DNA from: Saccopteryx bilineata
Taxonomy: Eukaryota > Chordata > Mammalia > Chiroptera > Emballonuridae
Direction of reading: 5' to 3'
NCBI RefSeq assembly: GCF_036850765.1
Contig: NC_089498.1
Coordinates: 55,665,795-55,729,794 of the forward strand
DNA length: 64,000 nucleotides
Shown here: positions 34,507 to 46,051 of the stretch, in pieces
Numbering within the stretch: position 1 is the stretch's first letter
How the letters are laid out: each line of letters starts with the position of its first letter
The notes under the pieces: generated by a model
Seen by the model: only the letters and a program-made list of their open reading frames with translations
The model's database searches: none
Told to the model about the DNA's origin: nothing
Made by a program: the position numbers and the translations under genes

Positions 34507-34876
34507 AGCCCTGGCCAATTGGCTCGGCAGTAGAACTTCGCCCAGCATGTGGAAGTCCTAGGTTTTATTTCCGGTCAGAGCACACCAAAGAAGTGACCAT
34601 ATGCTTCTACACCCCCCTTTTCACCCACCCCAGCCTATCTTCCCCTCCTGCAGCTATGGCTCAAATGGTTTCGTTCAAGCAAAGTTAGCCCTGGTAACAG
34701 AAGATGGCTCCATGGCCTTGCCTAAGGTGCTAAAATAGCTCAGTTGCCAAGCAGTGGAGCAGGGGCCTAGACAGGCAGAGCATCACCTGGCTTGCCAGAT
34801 AGATGCTGGTTGGGGTGCATGCATGAAGGAGTCTGTCTCTCCGCCTCCCCACCTTTCACTTAGTTAAAAAAAAAAG
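34507..34876 (+). mobile_element. Old type-A SINE
   Basis: Head AGCCCTGGCCAATTGGCTCG, decayed B box GGTTTTATTTCCGGTCAG, body TGGCTCAAATGGTTTCGTTC and TGGCTCCATGGCCTTGCC, then GGAGTCTGTCTCTCC and an A tail. Clearly type A but much more diverged than 33475. Confidence 0.88.
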
Positions 34877-35375
34877 TATCCCCATATAACTTGTCAGAAA
34901 GCTATTTATTGAGTAGTTTCAAAATCATGACCAGGGCAAAGTATATTTCTCTTCTTTTCTCACATATTCTTCTGAGGTGTTCATATCCAAGAGGACTTCA
35001 ACAGTTCCAAGCACTACTAGTATATTCTATTCTAGGTTCAAAACACCAGAATTGAGATAAATTGAATCTGGCTGACCTGAAGGTATCATGTTCTGATTCT
35101 TAAATTACAACGAAGTGGATGTTATACACATACTGAATTGTGTTTATTGGTTAAACTACTCAGAACCCAAAATAACACTGAAAGCTGTTTTATCCAAATT
35201 CCATGCTAGAAAAGCCAAGGCCAATCAGGGTAAGGATGAGGAAGTCCGACAGAGAAAAGGCCAAATGGATGCTGAGAAGCCGTAGATATCCACTCAAACT
35301 TGACAATCCATAGGAGTTTAGAACCACAGGAAAAACATTTTAATGATAGGAAAGTTTTAGTTACTGGAATGTAGC
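34877..35375. other. Unique DNA, nothing recognised
   Basis: No recognisable repeat or gene. Confidence 0.4.
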
Positions 35376-35498
35376 AGAAAGACAGTTTTTTTTTGTTTTG
35401 TTTTGTTTGTTTTTTTTGGGGGGGGCCTCGATCAGAAGGACTTGGGCCCCCCACGAGTGGCGCCGGGGAGTGGGTCTTCCGTACGCCAAGAAAGACAG
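35376..35498 (-). pseudogene. Retroposed 28S rRNA fragment with A-rich tail and TSD
   Basis: On the minus strand 35488-35420 reads GGCGTACGGAAGACCCACTC, then CCCGGCGCCACTCGTGGGG and CCCAAGTCCTTCTGATCGAG, which I recognise as an internal segment of mammalian 28S rRNA. It is followed in sense by a C run and an A-rich tail (35386-35419, interspersed C). The duplication AGAAAGACAG is perfect at 35376-35385 and 35489-35498. About 68 bp of rRNA is present, so this is a short L1-mobilised rRNA insertion, not an rRNA gene. Confidence 0.9.
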
Positions 35499-36455
35499 TT
35501 TTATACAAGATAATTGACTTGCTAAAAGAAAATTCTGAAAAATGTATCTAATTTTTAAGTTGTTTCCTTTTGGCAACAGCAAAGTCAAGATAAATAGAAA
35601 CTGATAATTTAGTCATTTAATTTCTAAAATATAGATATAGATGTACTCCTGAAAAGATACATTGATCCTTATTTTAGTTATAGTGTATTTGTACAAAAAT
35701 ATAATAACACAAGTAAATGATTCAATGAAATTTACATAATAGAGCTATGTTTTTGACATACTATCAAACTAAAGGGAGTAAATTATATAATCTGTTAACC
35801 AGCAACATATACCACACAATATTGAAAGATAGTATAAACTTAAAAGTGAGAATGCTATGATATTTGATTTAAGTAGGGTGATTCCTTGATGGTACAGAGA
35901 CCTAGAAATACAAGTGAAAATAAATTTTAAAATATTAACTATCACTGTTATTCAAGTTTTACTAGTAGTTGCTCAAGAAAATACAAACCATAAATACAAT
36001 ATTATTGATGTTTTACACAACAGGAATGAAAATCTAAGAGCATTCAGTTATATTTTGAAGTTATTGAATATTAAAATAAGAGAATCAAAAGAAAACATGC
36101 ATGTTTGAATGGTAACAGGCTCTTCAGAGTCCCAATTTTACATTTGCAGTCAATTTTCTTCTTCATCCTTCTGAAGTAAATATATAAATTGAATATATAA
36201 CAGTAAACAGTAGGTAATTCTTTTTTTAAAAAGCCAAGAATCTGTCTATTAAGCAAATCTACAGATGCCATTTTGCCTTCCATAAAATCCTACCCTATTG
36301 TTTTTTTAAGAATTTCAATACTCAGAAGGAACAAATGTTATATTTCTCAGTCTTTTTCTATCTCAGTTGTCTTATATGATAAAGAGTAATTTCTATTATG
36401 TATTAAATTTTGAAGTCTACTTTGATTATATTGAAAACTTACATTTAAATGCATA
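35499..36455. other. Unique AT-rich DNA, nothing recognised
   Basis: No recognisable repeat or gene. Confidence 0.45.
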
Positions 36456-36712
36456 GATAAAAGTGAAATAGTTGCCAGGGGGAGAGAAATGTAGGGGAAG
36501 AGAATGTGAGGGAGGCGGTGAAGGAAGGGTGTAAAGAGGAACAAATATAAGGTGATAGAAAATGATTTGACTTTGGGTGATGGGTATACAACATAATCAG
36601 TAGTTTATATGATAGAGAAATGTTTACCTGAAACCTATATACTTTTATTGAACACTGTCATCCAGTTAAATTTCATTTTCTAAATAAAACTAACTAAATA
36701 AATATATAAATA
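36456..36712 (+). mobile_element. L1 3' end fragment
   Basis: ATAGTTGCCAGGGGGAGAG, a G-rich block, AAGGTGATAGAAAATGATTT, GACTTTGGGTGATGGGTATA and CACCTGAAAC-like CCTGAAACCTATATAC before an A/T-rich end follow the L1 3' UTR order also seen in L1-b. Diverged. Confidence 0.8.
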
Positions 36713-38440
36713 CTTAAGGATGGAAGATTTTTTTATATATGACATAAAAATGTAATTTACTATTTTTTTTCAAAAATTTTGACTTTATAAGTATAGAAAT
36801 ATGGAGAGTTGAGATGAAAGTATTCTATTTGAGGACTTCAAATAGAGAAGTAATAAACAATTTAGTTTCTTCTCCATATTGTCATTATTATTAATAAATG
36901 GTGATATAAAAAGACACAAGGTTATCAATATGTCATTAACTACTTCCATTCTGGTGCATTAGGCAATAGTTTATAAATAGGAAAAATATATCGTTAGGTG
37001 TTTAACAAGATAACACCTTATTGTTTAAATTTTTTTCCAGAAGTTAAAATTTAATATTGACCCTGCCTCAGTTATTTTTGGGAAAAGATAAAATGTTCAT
37101 TCTTGCTGATTAACATTATTTCCCATAATGTATTCTTCAACAAGTGTTAAATAATAAGTCTCTGCTATTTATTAAAATAATACTAAGAACTAATAATATA
37201 AAAATAAAAAAATATACAATTCTAATTTTCAAAGATTTTAGAAATTAGTAGAAATGATATTCATAAATAGATAAGCAAAATACCTGATAGAAAGGTTAAA
37301 GAGTGTGTTTCCCTATCAACAAGGCTAAAAGGTGAGTGAGGGAATAAATAATGACTGAGATAAATTTTGAAGGATAATACAGGATTTTTCTCCGTGGATG
37401 AGAGCAAAGGAAGTATGTTAAGGGTACAGTAGTAATAGAAACACTCCAATGACTGATAGGTACACAGAAGTCTGGCTGCAGCTGATGTTTCAATTATAAA
37501 TGCCCATCAATATTCTCAAAACATTGCTGATAGGTGGAAGCCTAAACACAGATTTTTTAAAAAAGAGTGAAGTTATTCCATCGTTAGAAAATTATATAAG
37601 ATTTCATTGGAATCTGGAGCTCAAAATCAAATACATTAATATTTCTATAGTAAAAAAAAATAAATATTTTTATTAAGTGGAAAAGTAGAGTTAAAATGAG
37701 CCTCACAGCAGGTAAAGATATTTTTTGCCACCCTATTAATTTCAAAAACATATAAGATCAAAATATACCCTAAAATTATAAATAAGGGACTGTACATCCA
37801 CAATATTTCAATTCATGTAAGTTAACAATGAAAAGAGAATGATAACAGATTGATGGGAGAGGGTTGAAAAGGTTAAAGATCACTAAGCTCATAAATATTA
37901 GAGCCAAGGTTTGAAAATGAATGTGATTAACACTCCAGTCCAACTTTCCCTGCAAGAGGACACTGGTTCTATACAGAAGATTACCTGAAAACTAAAACGT
38001 CTTTAGAAGATTATTAGAAATAATTCCAATGAGAAATGATGAGAATTTGAACTTTGATAGAGAAGACAAGTTCAAAGAAATAAGAAGAGTTAGATATCTT
38101 AACTATATTGTGTAAAAGAACAATTCACATTTGCCCTAAGAAAATGTTAGAACTTTAATGGGGAAAATAATTGTAATATTTTAACTTGAATTCAAGTTAC
38201 CATAAAATAAAAATGTGCAGTGCGTTCATGATTACATATGTATGTGCATGTGTTTTCTGAATACAAGTCTGGACACATACATATACACACATAAAATACA
38301 TATATAAATTTAATTAATTGTTTAAGGTTGAAGCTACACACTTGCCTCCCACCACCATGATTTCTTTGTTTTAATGAAAATATTTTATCTTCTGCTTAGA
38401 GAAGCACATCCTGATAATCAAGATGCATACAAGTAATTTT
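36713..38440. other. Unique AT-rich DNA, nothing recognised
   Basis: No repeat family, exon or RNA gene recognised. Confidence 0.45.
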
Positions 38441-38648
38441 TTAAAAACAAAAATGAGCTAAAAATCCAGAAGGAAGGGGGATAGAGGGATAGTAGAGTGT
38501 AAAGGGGTCAAATAAATGGTGATGGAAGAAAATTTAACTTTGGGTGGTAGAACACAATGAGGTATCATAGAATTGTATATGTGAAACCTATATAATATTA
38601 TTAAACAATGACACCCCAATAGATAAAATTTTTAAAAATTCAAAATAA
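38441..38648 (+). mobile_element. L1 3' end fragment
   Basis: AAATGGTGATGGAAGAAAAT, TTTAACTTTGGGTGGTAGAA and GTGAAACCTATATAATATTA, then CAATGACACCCCAATAGATA and an A tail, match an L1 3' UTR. Confidence 0.75.
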
Positions 38649-39704
38649 ATTATGATTTTAATACCTTTCTTTGAAAGAGTCTGAAGTAGTTTATCTGATT
38701 ACCCACCTATATGGCTCACATATATAAAATGTCTCAATCAATGAAAACAAAATTAATCAAGATCAACAGAGTGAGATTAAGTATCTAAACACAGAGACAA
38801 TTCTAAGGCTTCCCAGATTGTACCCTGACCACCAATGTCCAATAAGAAAACCCAAGTGTGAGGCTAAAGTTTAGCTTGTTCCTTCCTTCTTCACACTGTA
38901 CATCTTAGCATGGACTGCATCAAATTGAAATGATTGTTTTCTGAACATTGATTAAATTTTGTAATCATTTACAAATGTGAAGGAAACTGATTTGTCTTCA
39001 CAAAGGAGAGCCTTTTTATGAATTCTCAAAAATACCTCTGTGTTATTAACTAGTGATAGCTTTGTGGAGCCCATTCTTTATTTCCTTAGTATCTTAATAG
39101 GTTAAACTATGTCTTTTCTCATTAGTCTTCCACATAAATAGTTTATGTAGTGAAAACAACATGTTTCTTGAGGTTCAGGAACATGAACACCTAGGTTTAA
39201 CATCCATGGCTGTGCCTCTCTAGAGCCTAAGTGTTGCCTCAGACAAGACACAGACATATAAAAATAAGGAGTCAGGGTCTGCTCAAACAAGTCCCTAAGG
39301 AACTGTAACTGTGTACTTAAGCCCGATGTCAAATTATAGAGAGAAACACATTTAAATGTTTCAAATTGAGTTAAGTTCTGAAAATGACTAAATCTTTCAC
39401 TCAATTTGTATATACACTCAATTACAACGTAAAAGCTCAATATATGGGTCACTTCTATGTAAATTTTCCCTAAATACAGACTAATTTATGACTTAAGTTT
39501 GAAGTACATTATTTCTGTATATGTTCAGAAAAGTTTGAAAACATTAGTAGTTGTACTAGTGTTAATATGATGAAAAACTTTGTGGCACATGAGTAAGTAA
39601 AAAATGTAATTTTTCTTTCCAGCCTGTTAGAAGTCACTTTAAAGTAAATAGCATACCTATGGTAAATGAACATCGTACTATTTTTCTTATATTTAGTATA
39701 TAAT
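38649..39704. other. Unique DNA, nothing recognised
   Basis: A 116-codon minus-strand frame (39102-39452) has no recognisable domain. Nothing else seen. Confidence 0.4.
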
Positions 39705-39796
39705 AGTTATGTTTAATAACTATGAACACTTTTGAAACTGCAATGTTGCAAGTTATGTTTAATAACTATGAATACTTTTAAAACTGCAATGTTGCA
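39705..39796. repeat. 46-bp tandem duplication
   Basis: AGTTATGTTTAATAACTATG starts at 39705 and again at 39751; the two 46-bp units differ at two or three bases. Confidence 0.92.
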
Positions 39797-41708
39797 AGTT
39801 ATCCAGAAATCCTCTGGATAGAAATAGATAATAGATAGACAGATATATGTACATAAGTATATTTCATATTAGAGTGAAAACAAGTATATTATTAGTTAGA
39901 AGAAATCAATTATACAAAAAATTTTCTTTAAGTGTCCATGCACATTTGTATGTATGTATAAGATCAACATTTATGTAAATTTGTATACATGCATAGTGTC
40001 ATATGAATAGACTATCATCAGACAGATAAAGAATAAAATATATGGAGAGAATACTGGTACTTTAGAGGTAAGTTTAAAATTCTAATAAAAACAGGCTCAC
40101 ATTAAAAATAAAGTTTTAATTAACAATATTTAAAAATTAGTGTATCATTTTTGCCAAATTTGGATTATAGAAACTTACAATGCTTACTGCTTGGTTCAAA
40201 GGAAAGAAACTAGTGTTAAGGTTATTACTTAAGCAGGGGTGCAAATAACTACAAAGAATATGTCTTGAATACCAACACTAATTCCCACCTTCAGAAAGTA
40301 AGCAGACTCAGGAATCCCTTATAAATTGCTTCAGCCAATCACCATGAGGAAGGTACTTAGTGGATAATTGAGTAGAGTCATAAAAGGAACCATAAATAGA
40401 AGGCATTTTTCATCCTCTATAGTTAGAGAAATTGGAGCATTCACATTTAAGAACTCCTGAATTATCATTGACATCTTGCTACTCTGACCAATTCTCCTCC
40501 AGTCATTGTAAATAAATCCATGTAAGCTATTGGTGACAGTTGCTTTACCTCCTGTATATGTTGGTATCATTGAAGGAATACTTTTCAGATTTCACAATGA
40601 GGAACTTCACTCCCTTGATATGCACAGGGGTTGAATTGAGAACTGAGCTATAACACAAACCATTCTTCTTATTTCTTAGAGCTATCAAAGGGGGACAAGA
40701 TTGCTGCAGGCAGCACAGAGAGGAGAGAGCTTATGTCAATATCTAGATGTAGTTAGATATAGAAGTGTAGATACCACGTTTATCCAAACAGGATCTTCAG
40801 AGGCTTAGCAGTGATATGATACAATACGTAAGTGATTAAATAAGTAAGACATTACAGAATGTACAGTTAAATATTGCCAGTGGTATTTTAGTGGATTATA
40901 ACTATAGTTTTTGTACCTATTTACTTTTCATTTATTTTTTATTTCTTTCAGAATATAATTTTATTACTTTTTGTGTTCTACATTTAACTTCTTTTTGTTA
41001 TTAAGAACCGTGTTATTTTGACCAAAAATTTAGGAAATGGGGGAGATGGATGGGTGAGTATAAGTGAACACCAACGTTCTTATATGTCATCCTAAGAGAG
41101 TGCCAACAGATTTGGCTTTGAGCTTTCTGACAACCAGTGAAAAAGAGATATTATCATTTTCACTTAGATATATTTAAAAATCAAAAGCTCATAGTTCAGA
41201 AAAATAACCTATTTTAGAACTGATATTGGAACAAGGAAAAATGTTTCTCAGCTAGGTCCTTAGAGGTTGTTTTATAATAAAAATTTTTGAAAACTTCCCT
41301 TTGGTAGAAACAGTGACATGAATTACTGGAGCTTTTTTAAGAACTCCTCATGTAGCTATTCCCACTGATTCCCTGAAGGCATGGATTGATGCCACAGTAC
41401 ACTCAGTCTGTCTACAGAAATAAAGAAGTAAAAGTTTTTAAATAATGTTTGGTAAAACTAAATTTTGATATGTACTTTTAATAAATATTGGTTTCAGATA
41501 ACAATGATCTGAATATAGGTATGGTTTTCTAAAGCCTTGCCCACAATTATTCAGCAACAATTAATCAAGCCGAAGTTAAGAATGACTTACCAAAATGTGT
41601 CCAGAGAAGACTCATACATGAATACCCCTAATACCAAAACAAGGAAACCAATGAAGAGACCAGATGACTCCCCAGAAATAAATGGGTACATTTCATGCAT
41701 GTAAAAAT
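39797..41708. other. Unique DNA, nothing recognised
   Basis: Contains a short GATA-rich stretch near 39828. No repeat family, exon or RNA gene recognised. Confidence 0.45.
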
Positions 41709-42068
41709 GGACAAACAGTCTGACCAGGCAGTGGCACAGTGGATAGAGCATCGGACTGGGATGCGGAGGACCCAGGTTCAAGACCCCGAGGTTGGCAGCT
41801 TGAGCGTAGGCTCATCTGGTTTGAGCAAAGCTCACCAGGTTGGACCCAAGGTCACTGGCTCAAGCAAGGGGTTACTCAGTCTGCTGAAGGCCCTCGGTCA
41901 AGACACATATGAGAAAGCAATCAATGAACAACTAAGGTGTCTCAACAAAAAACTGATAATTGATGCTTCTCAACTCTTTATGTTCCTGTCTGTCTGTCCC
42001 TATCTATCCCTGTCTCTGACTCTCTCTCTGTCTCAAAAAAAAAAAAAAAAAAAAAAAAGGACAAACAG
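41709..42068 (+). mobile_element. Full-length type-C SINE with 10-bp TSD
   Basis: The element is 41719-42058. Head TCTGACCAGGCAGTGGCACA, CGGAGGACCCAGGTTCAAGA (B-box area), body repeats such as GCTTGAGCGTAGGCTC, then CACATATGAGAAAGCAATCA, ATGAACAACTAAGGTGT, a CTGTCTGTCC/TCTCTG tract and an A24 tail. GGACAAACAG is duplicated at 41709-41718 and 42059-42068. Confidence 0.95.
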
Positions 42069-42240
42069 GGATCCTCACTTCAAACCGTGAACAAAACCAA
42101 ATTATGTCTATCTTGCATATTGGGTGACGGGTATCAACATAATGGAATGACAAGATAACCTGGAGATGTTTCCTTTGAACATATGTACCCTGATTTATTA
42201 ATGTCATCCCATTAAAATTAATGAAAAAAAGATAACACTT
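42069..42240 (+). mobile_element. L1 3' end fragment
   Basis: TGGGTGACGGGTATCAACAT, GACAAGATAACCTGGAGATG and ATATGTACCCTGATTTATTA then GTCATCCCATTAAAATTAAT are the L1 3' terminus; the same words occur at the end of L1-b. The SINE at 41719 lies just upstream. Confidence 0.85.
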
Positions 42241-42332
42241 CAGGTCAGCTTTGAACCTCAAATATTCTAATTAAGTAACCAATGAATAGCTAACTTTAAG
42301 AAGTTTTATTCTTGCTAAAATTTTTGGAATAA

Positions 42333-44729
42333 GGAGATGACGTCAGAGTAATGGCGGAGTAGGAAGCGATACCGATAAATCTCCCCCAAAACTCAACAAG
42401 ATCTTCAACCAGAAACAGAAAAACCTATACTTGGAGCCTCCAGATGCTTCACAATACACCCAAAGGTATGGTCGAGTGAAAAATTGGCTAAATATATAAC
42501 CAAATCCTGAAGGAAATAGGGAGTAAGAAATGCTCCGCCTTCCTCACTAACCTAAACAGGGCGGCTTTCTCTGGTAACTGTGAATATAGAAACTGAGGCG
42601 GGCAAAGGGGGTGAATACATCCAGGCCGCGCACAAAAGGCCGAACCAGGCTGTGGCATAGAGATCCTAGCGGAGGAAAAACTGTTCCTGTGGCAAGCCGG
42701 GCAATACAAGCTAACACTCGCGCCAAACCCAAACAAAGAAAGACAAGTGGGGCAGCAATTTTACCTGTTCTCCTGGTTGGTGCGCAGTTAGTGGGAGAGA
42801 GATCTCTTCCTAAGTCCCAGAAGTGGGTGTCCGTGTTGCCCCACAGAGAGGCAGGGTCAGAGGCCTTTCTGTGGGCCGAAAGCAGAATCTCTGGGCAGCC
42901 CCAGCGCCCTGGGAAAGCTGCGCATGGGAGGGAGCGAGAACTAATTCCAACGGTGGAAATTTTCCGTGCTGGTGAGGGTTTCACTCAGGGAAACGCGGCC
43001 GGCCTCATATCCTGGTGTGCGCGCGCAGATAGGTAGTGAGCGATTCCTCCAAGTGCCTCGGCAGGGCGCGCCCGTGTTATCGCACAGAGGGGCAGAGTCA
43101 GGGGCCTTTGTGTGGGCAAAAGCGGAATCTCGGGCCTCCCCAGCGCCTTGCAAAAGCCGCGCACGGGGACAGAGCGAGAGCGAATTCCAGCGCTGCAAAT
43201 TTCCATGCGGTTGGGGGTTTCACTCAGAGCGTGAGCCTACTGGCCGGATATCCTGGTCTGCGCGCGCAGATAGTGAATGAGAGTTTCCTCCAAGCACCCC
43301 GGACGTGGGTGCCCACCTGTGTTACCGGACAGAGTGGCAGAGCCAGAGGTCTTTGAGTGGGCGGAAAGCCCGCCTGATTATGCTAGCAGCTCTGACTGAC
43401 TGAGCCTTACCCAGAGCCCTGTGCTGAGTGGAAATAGAGTGGGGAGTTGCCAGCTCTTTGAACCTCTTACTATCCAGGCAGAGGCAGCAACAACCCCATA
43501 GCTGGATTATCAGGCTACTAATTGAGGAAGGAAAGACTAGGAGAAAGGCTCCAGGAACACGGACTCTCTCACTGTCGGAGCCTATGAAAGCTAATGAGCC
43601 TTGACTCCCAACGAGACTAAAGCACAATACATGACATTGCCATAGAGACTTATCAACTGCAAACCTCTACCTGAGCGTGCCAAAGGGGCAGAACCTGGGG
43701 TACAGAGTCACCGACCAGGAAGAGGGAGAGAAAAGAAAAAGCAAGAAGATAACCTCTCAAAATCAAGAATAATCTGCAGACTTTATAACCTATCCCATTT
43801 TATTATATTTCTTCGTTTGTTTCTCTTATCTTCATTCTTGATACTTTTTTTCCTCCTCCAATTTGGCCGATTAACTCTCTGCCGGTCTTACTCTCTCCTC
43901 TCCTTGAACTACACTACCCATAAGTGTTACATCTCCCATTATCTTTTTTCTCCTCTTCCTTTCTCTCTATGAGGGTTGCACTCCAAAACCCTTAACTCTC
44001 TCTCTCTCCTTTCTTTTTTCTTCTTTTAGTGGTTACCTCTTTTTTTCTCTCTCTCTCTTTCTTTTCTCCCTCTATATTAGTTTCTTCCTTTCTCCTTTAC
44101 ATCTCTTCTCATTCAAACCTCAATAACAAACAAATTATCTTATATGGGACTCAAACTTATGTTTGTGGCATTTTGGGGGTTTTTTACTTCACCTTTTTAA
44201 CTCCCTAGCAGTGCTCCCATCCCTGGCTCTCCATTTTATCTAGTTCTTGTTCCACTAAATACAATAGTATTTTTTTAATTTGTCCCCCCATTTTTCTGTT
44301 CTCTTATTCCTCTCATCATAACTCTTAGACAACACCAACACCTAAAAGCAAATCATTTTATTCTTGACCCAAATTTTTTCCTTATTTGCTTTTTGTGGGT
44401 CCATACCGCCCCCCTTTTTTTTTTTTTTCCTTTTTTTTTCTTTTTTTTTTTTTTTGCCCCTTTATTACTTTTCCCCAATTCAGGACCTCCATCACAGGCA
44501 TTGTTTGTTATAATTCACAGTTCACCACAAGATTTTCTCAAGAAAGAGGGGAGAGGAGAGGAAAAAAGGAGGGGGGGAATAATTTCCTTTTTTAAAAAAT
44601 TATTATTTTATTTTTCTTTATTTCATTATTAATTTTTTTTTTAAAAAACAACTCTTTTTGATTTTTTATTTTTTTAACTTTTTATTCTTTATTAAATCTC
44701 ATTAATACTATCAACTAAACCACCCTCAG
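42333..44729 (+). promoter_or_regulatory. L1-b 5' UTR with tandem monomers and pyrimidine-rich leader
   Basis: It begins with the TGACGTCA site and an ATGGCGG motif shared with L1-a. The middle (42480-43380) is CpG-rich and includes tandem 241-bp monomers (next entry), unlike L1-a. From about 43430 it is again similar to L1-a (CAGCTCTTTGAACCTCTTAC). The last ~900 bp before ORF1 (43790-44729) are strongly T/C-rich, with T runs near 44415-44455. Promoter function is inferred. Confidence 0.82.
42782..43380 (+). repeat. 241-bp tandem monomers in the L1-b 5' UTR (about 2.4 units)
   Basis: GCGCAG...-headed units start at 42782, 43023 and 43264, both spacings being exactly 241 bp. Shared words include GGCAGAGTCAGGGGCCTT-type, CCCCAGCGCC, TTTCACTCAG and ATATCCTGGT. 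The third unit breaks off near 43380. Tandem monomers upstream of an L1 are known from mouse L1 promoters; these have an unrelated sequence as far as I can tell. Confidence 0.9.
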
Positions 44730-45839
44730 ATGCCATTAAGGAAGAGAAAATCGAATATCATGGATACAAAAGAAAGAGAGGTAACACAGCTAGATGAGGA
44801 AAAATCTATGGAGAAAAAATTTAATATATTGGAAACCTTGGAGCTAAATGACAGAGAATTCAAGATAGAAATCCTAAAAATCCTCCGAGATATACAAGAA
44901 AACACAGAAAGGCAATTTAGGGAGCTCAGAAAACAACTCAATGAACACAAAGAATATATGTCCAAAGAAATTGAAACTATAAAAACAAATCAAACAGAGA
45001 TGAAAAACTCAATTCACGAGCTGAAAAACGAAGTAACAAGCTTAGCTAATAGAACAGGTCAGATAGAAGAGAGGATTAGTGAAATAGAAGACAAGCAACT
45101 TGAGGCACAACAGAGAGAAGAAGAAAGAGACTCAAAAATTAAAAAAAATGAGATAGCCCTACAAGAATTATCTGAATCCATCAAAAAGAATATAGGTATA
45201 TCAGAGGGAGAAGAGAGAGAAAATGGAATGGAGAACATACTCAAACAAATAATAGATGAGAACTTCCCAAGCCTGTGGAAAGAGCTAAAGCCTCAAATTC
45301 AAGAAGCAAACAGAACACCGAGTTTTCTTAACCCCAACAAACCTACTCCAAGGCATATCATAATGAAATTGACACAAACCAACAGCAGAAAAAAAATTCT
45401 CAAGGCAGCCAGGGAAAAGAAGAATACAACATATAAAGGAAGGCCCATTAGGTTATCATAAGATTTCTCAGCAGAAACTCTACAAGCTAGAAGAGAGTGG
45501 ACCCCAATATTTAAAGTCCTGAAAGAGAGAAACTTTCAGCCACAAATACTATACCCATCAAAGCTATCCTTCAAATATGAAGGAGAAATAAAAACATTCA
45601 CAGATACAGAAAAGATGAGGGAATTTATCATCAGAAAACCCCCATCTCCAGGAATTACTAAAGGGGGTTCTCCAATCAGATACAAAGAACAAAAAAAAAA
45701 CAGAGCCACAAGTAAAAGCTCCAAGAAGAACAAAATAAAACCAAATTTAAACTGTGACAACAAGAAAAAGAAAGAGGGGGAGAAGATGGAGATTAACAGT
45801 AGCAAAGGACGATGGAGTGCAAAAGTACTCACAAAATAG
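44730..45839 (+). pseudogene. ORF1: L1-b ORF1: RNA-binding chaperone with one premature stop
   Basis: The frame from ATG 44730 would be 369 codons. A TAA at 45459-45461 (codon 244) interrupts it, and the rest continues in the same frame to 45839. N-terminal part is charged with a long coiled coil (about residues 30-140: ERQFRELRKQLNEHKEYM, RTGQIEERISEIEDK); the RRM-like part has IGISEGEE and FPSLWKELKPQIQEANR; after the stop the C-terminal domain has DFSAETLQARREW. Compared with L1-a a short in-frame deletion removes about three or four residues before IGISEGEE. Confidence 0.93.
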
Positions 45840-46051
45840 TTCGCTACAATGAACAGGGTAGGGACCCTTTTCATTACTCAAAGGTAACCACCATTGAAAA
45901 AACCACCACAGAAGCACATGAGATAAAAAAGATAGCAACAGAGGAAAGATGTATGGAATACAACCAAATAAAAACAAAAGATGGAAAAACGAAAGAGAAG
46001 GATCAAACAAGACACAAAACTAACAGAAAGCAAGATATAAAATGGCAATAG
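45812..46051 (+). other. Open frame bridging ORF1 and ORF2 in L1-b (79 codons)
   Basis: An ATG frame overlaps the last 28 bases of ORF1 and ends at TAG 46049-46051, ten bases into ORF2 (ATG 46042). Same size and offsets as in L1-a. The product is basic (many K/T/E) with no recognised domain. Confidence 0.45.

Noticed and set aside
35420..35488. Genuine 28S rRNA gene segment
   Set aside because: Only about 68 bp, with A-rich tail and TSD, in unique AT-rich DNA; it is a retrocopy.
39102..39452. 116-codon minus-strand frame as a gene
   Set aside because: No domain or context support, and no neighbouring exon-like signal.
42547..43356. Overlapping open frames of 85-145 codons and CpG-rich sequence
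   Set aside because: They fall in the tandem monomers of the L1-b 5' UTR and are repeated with the monomer period.
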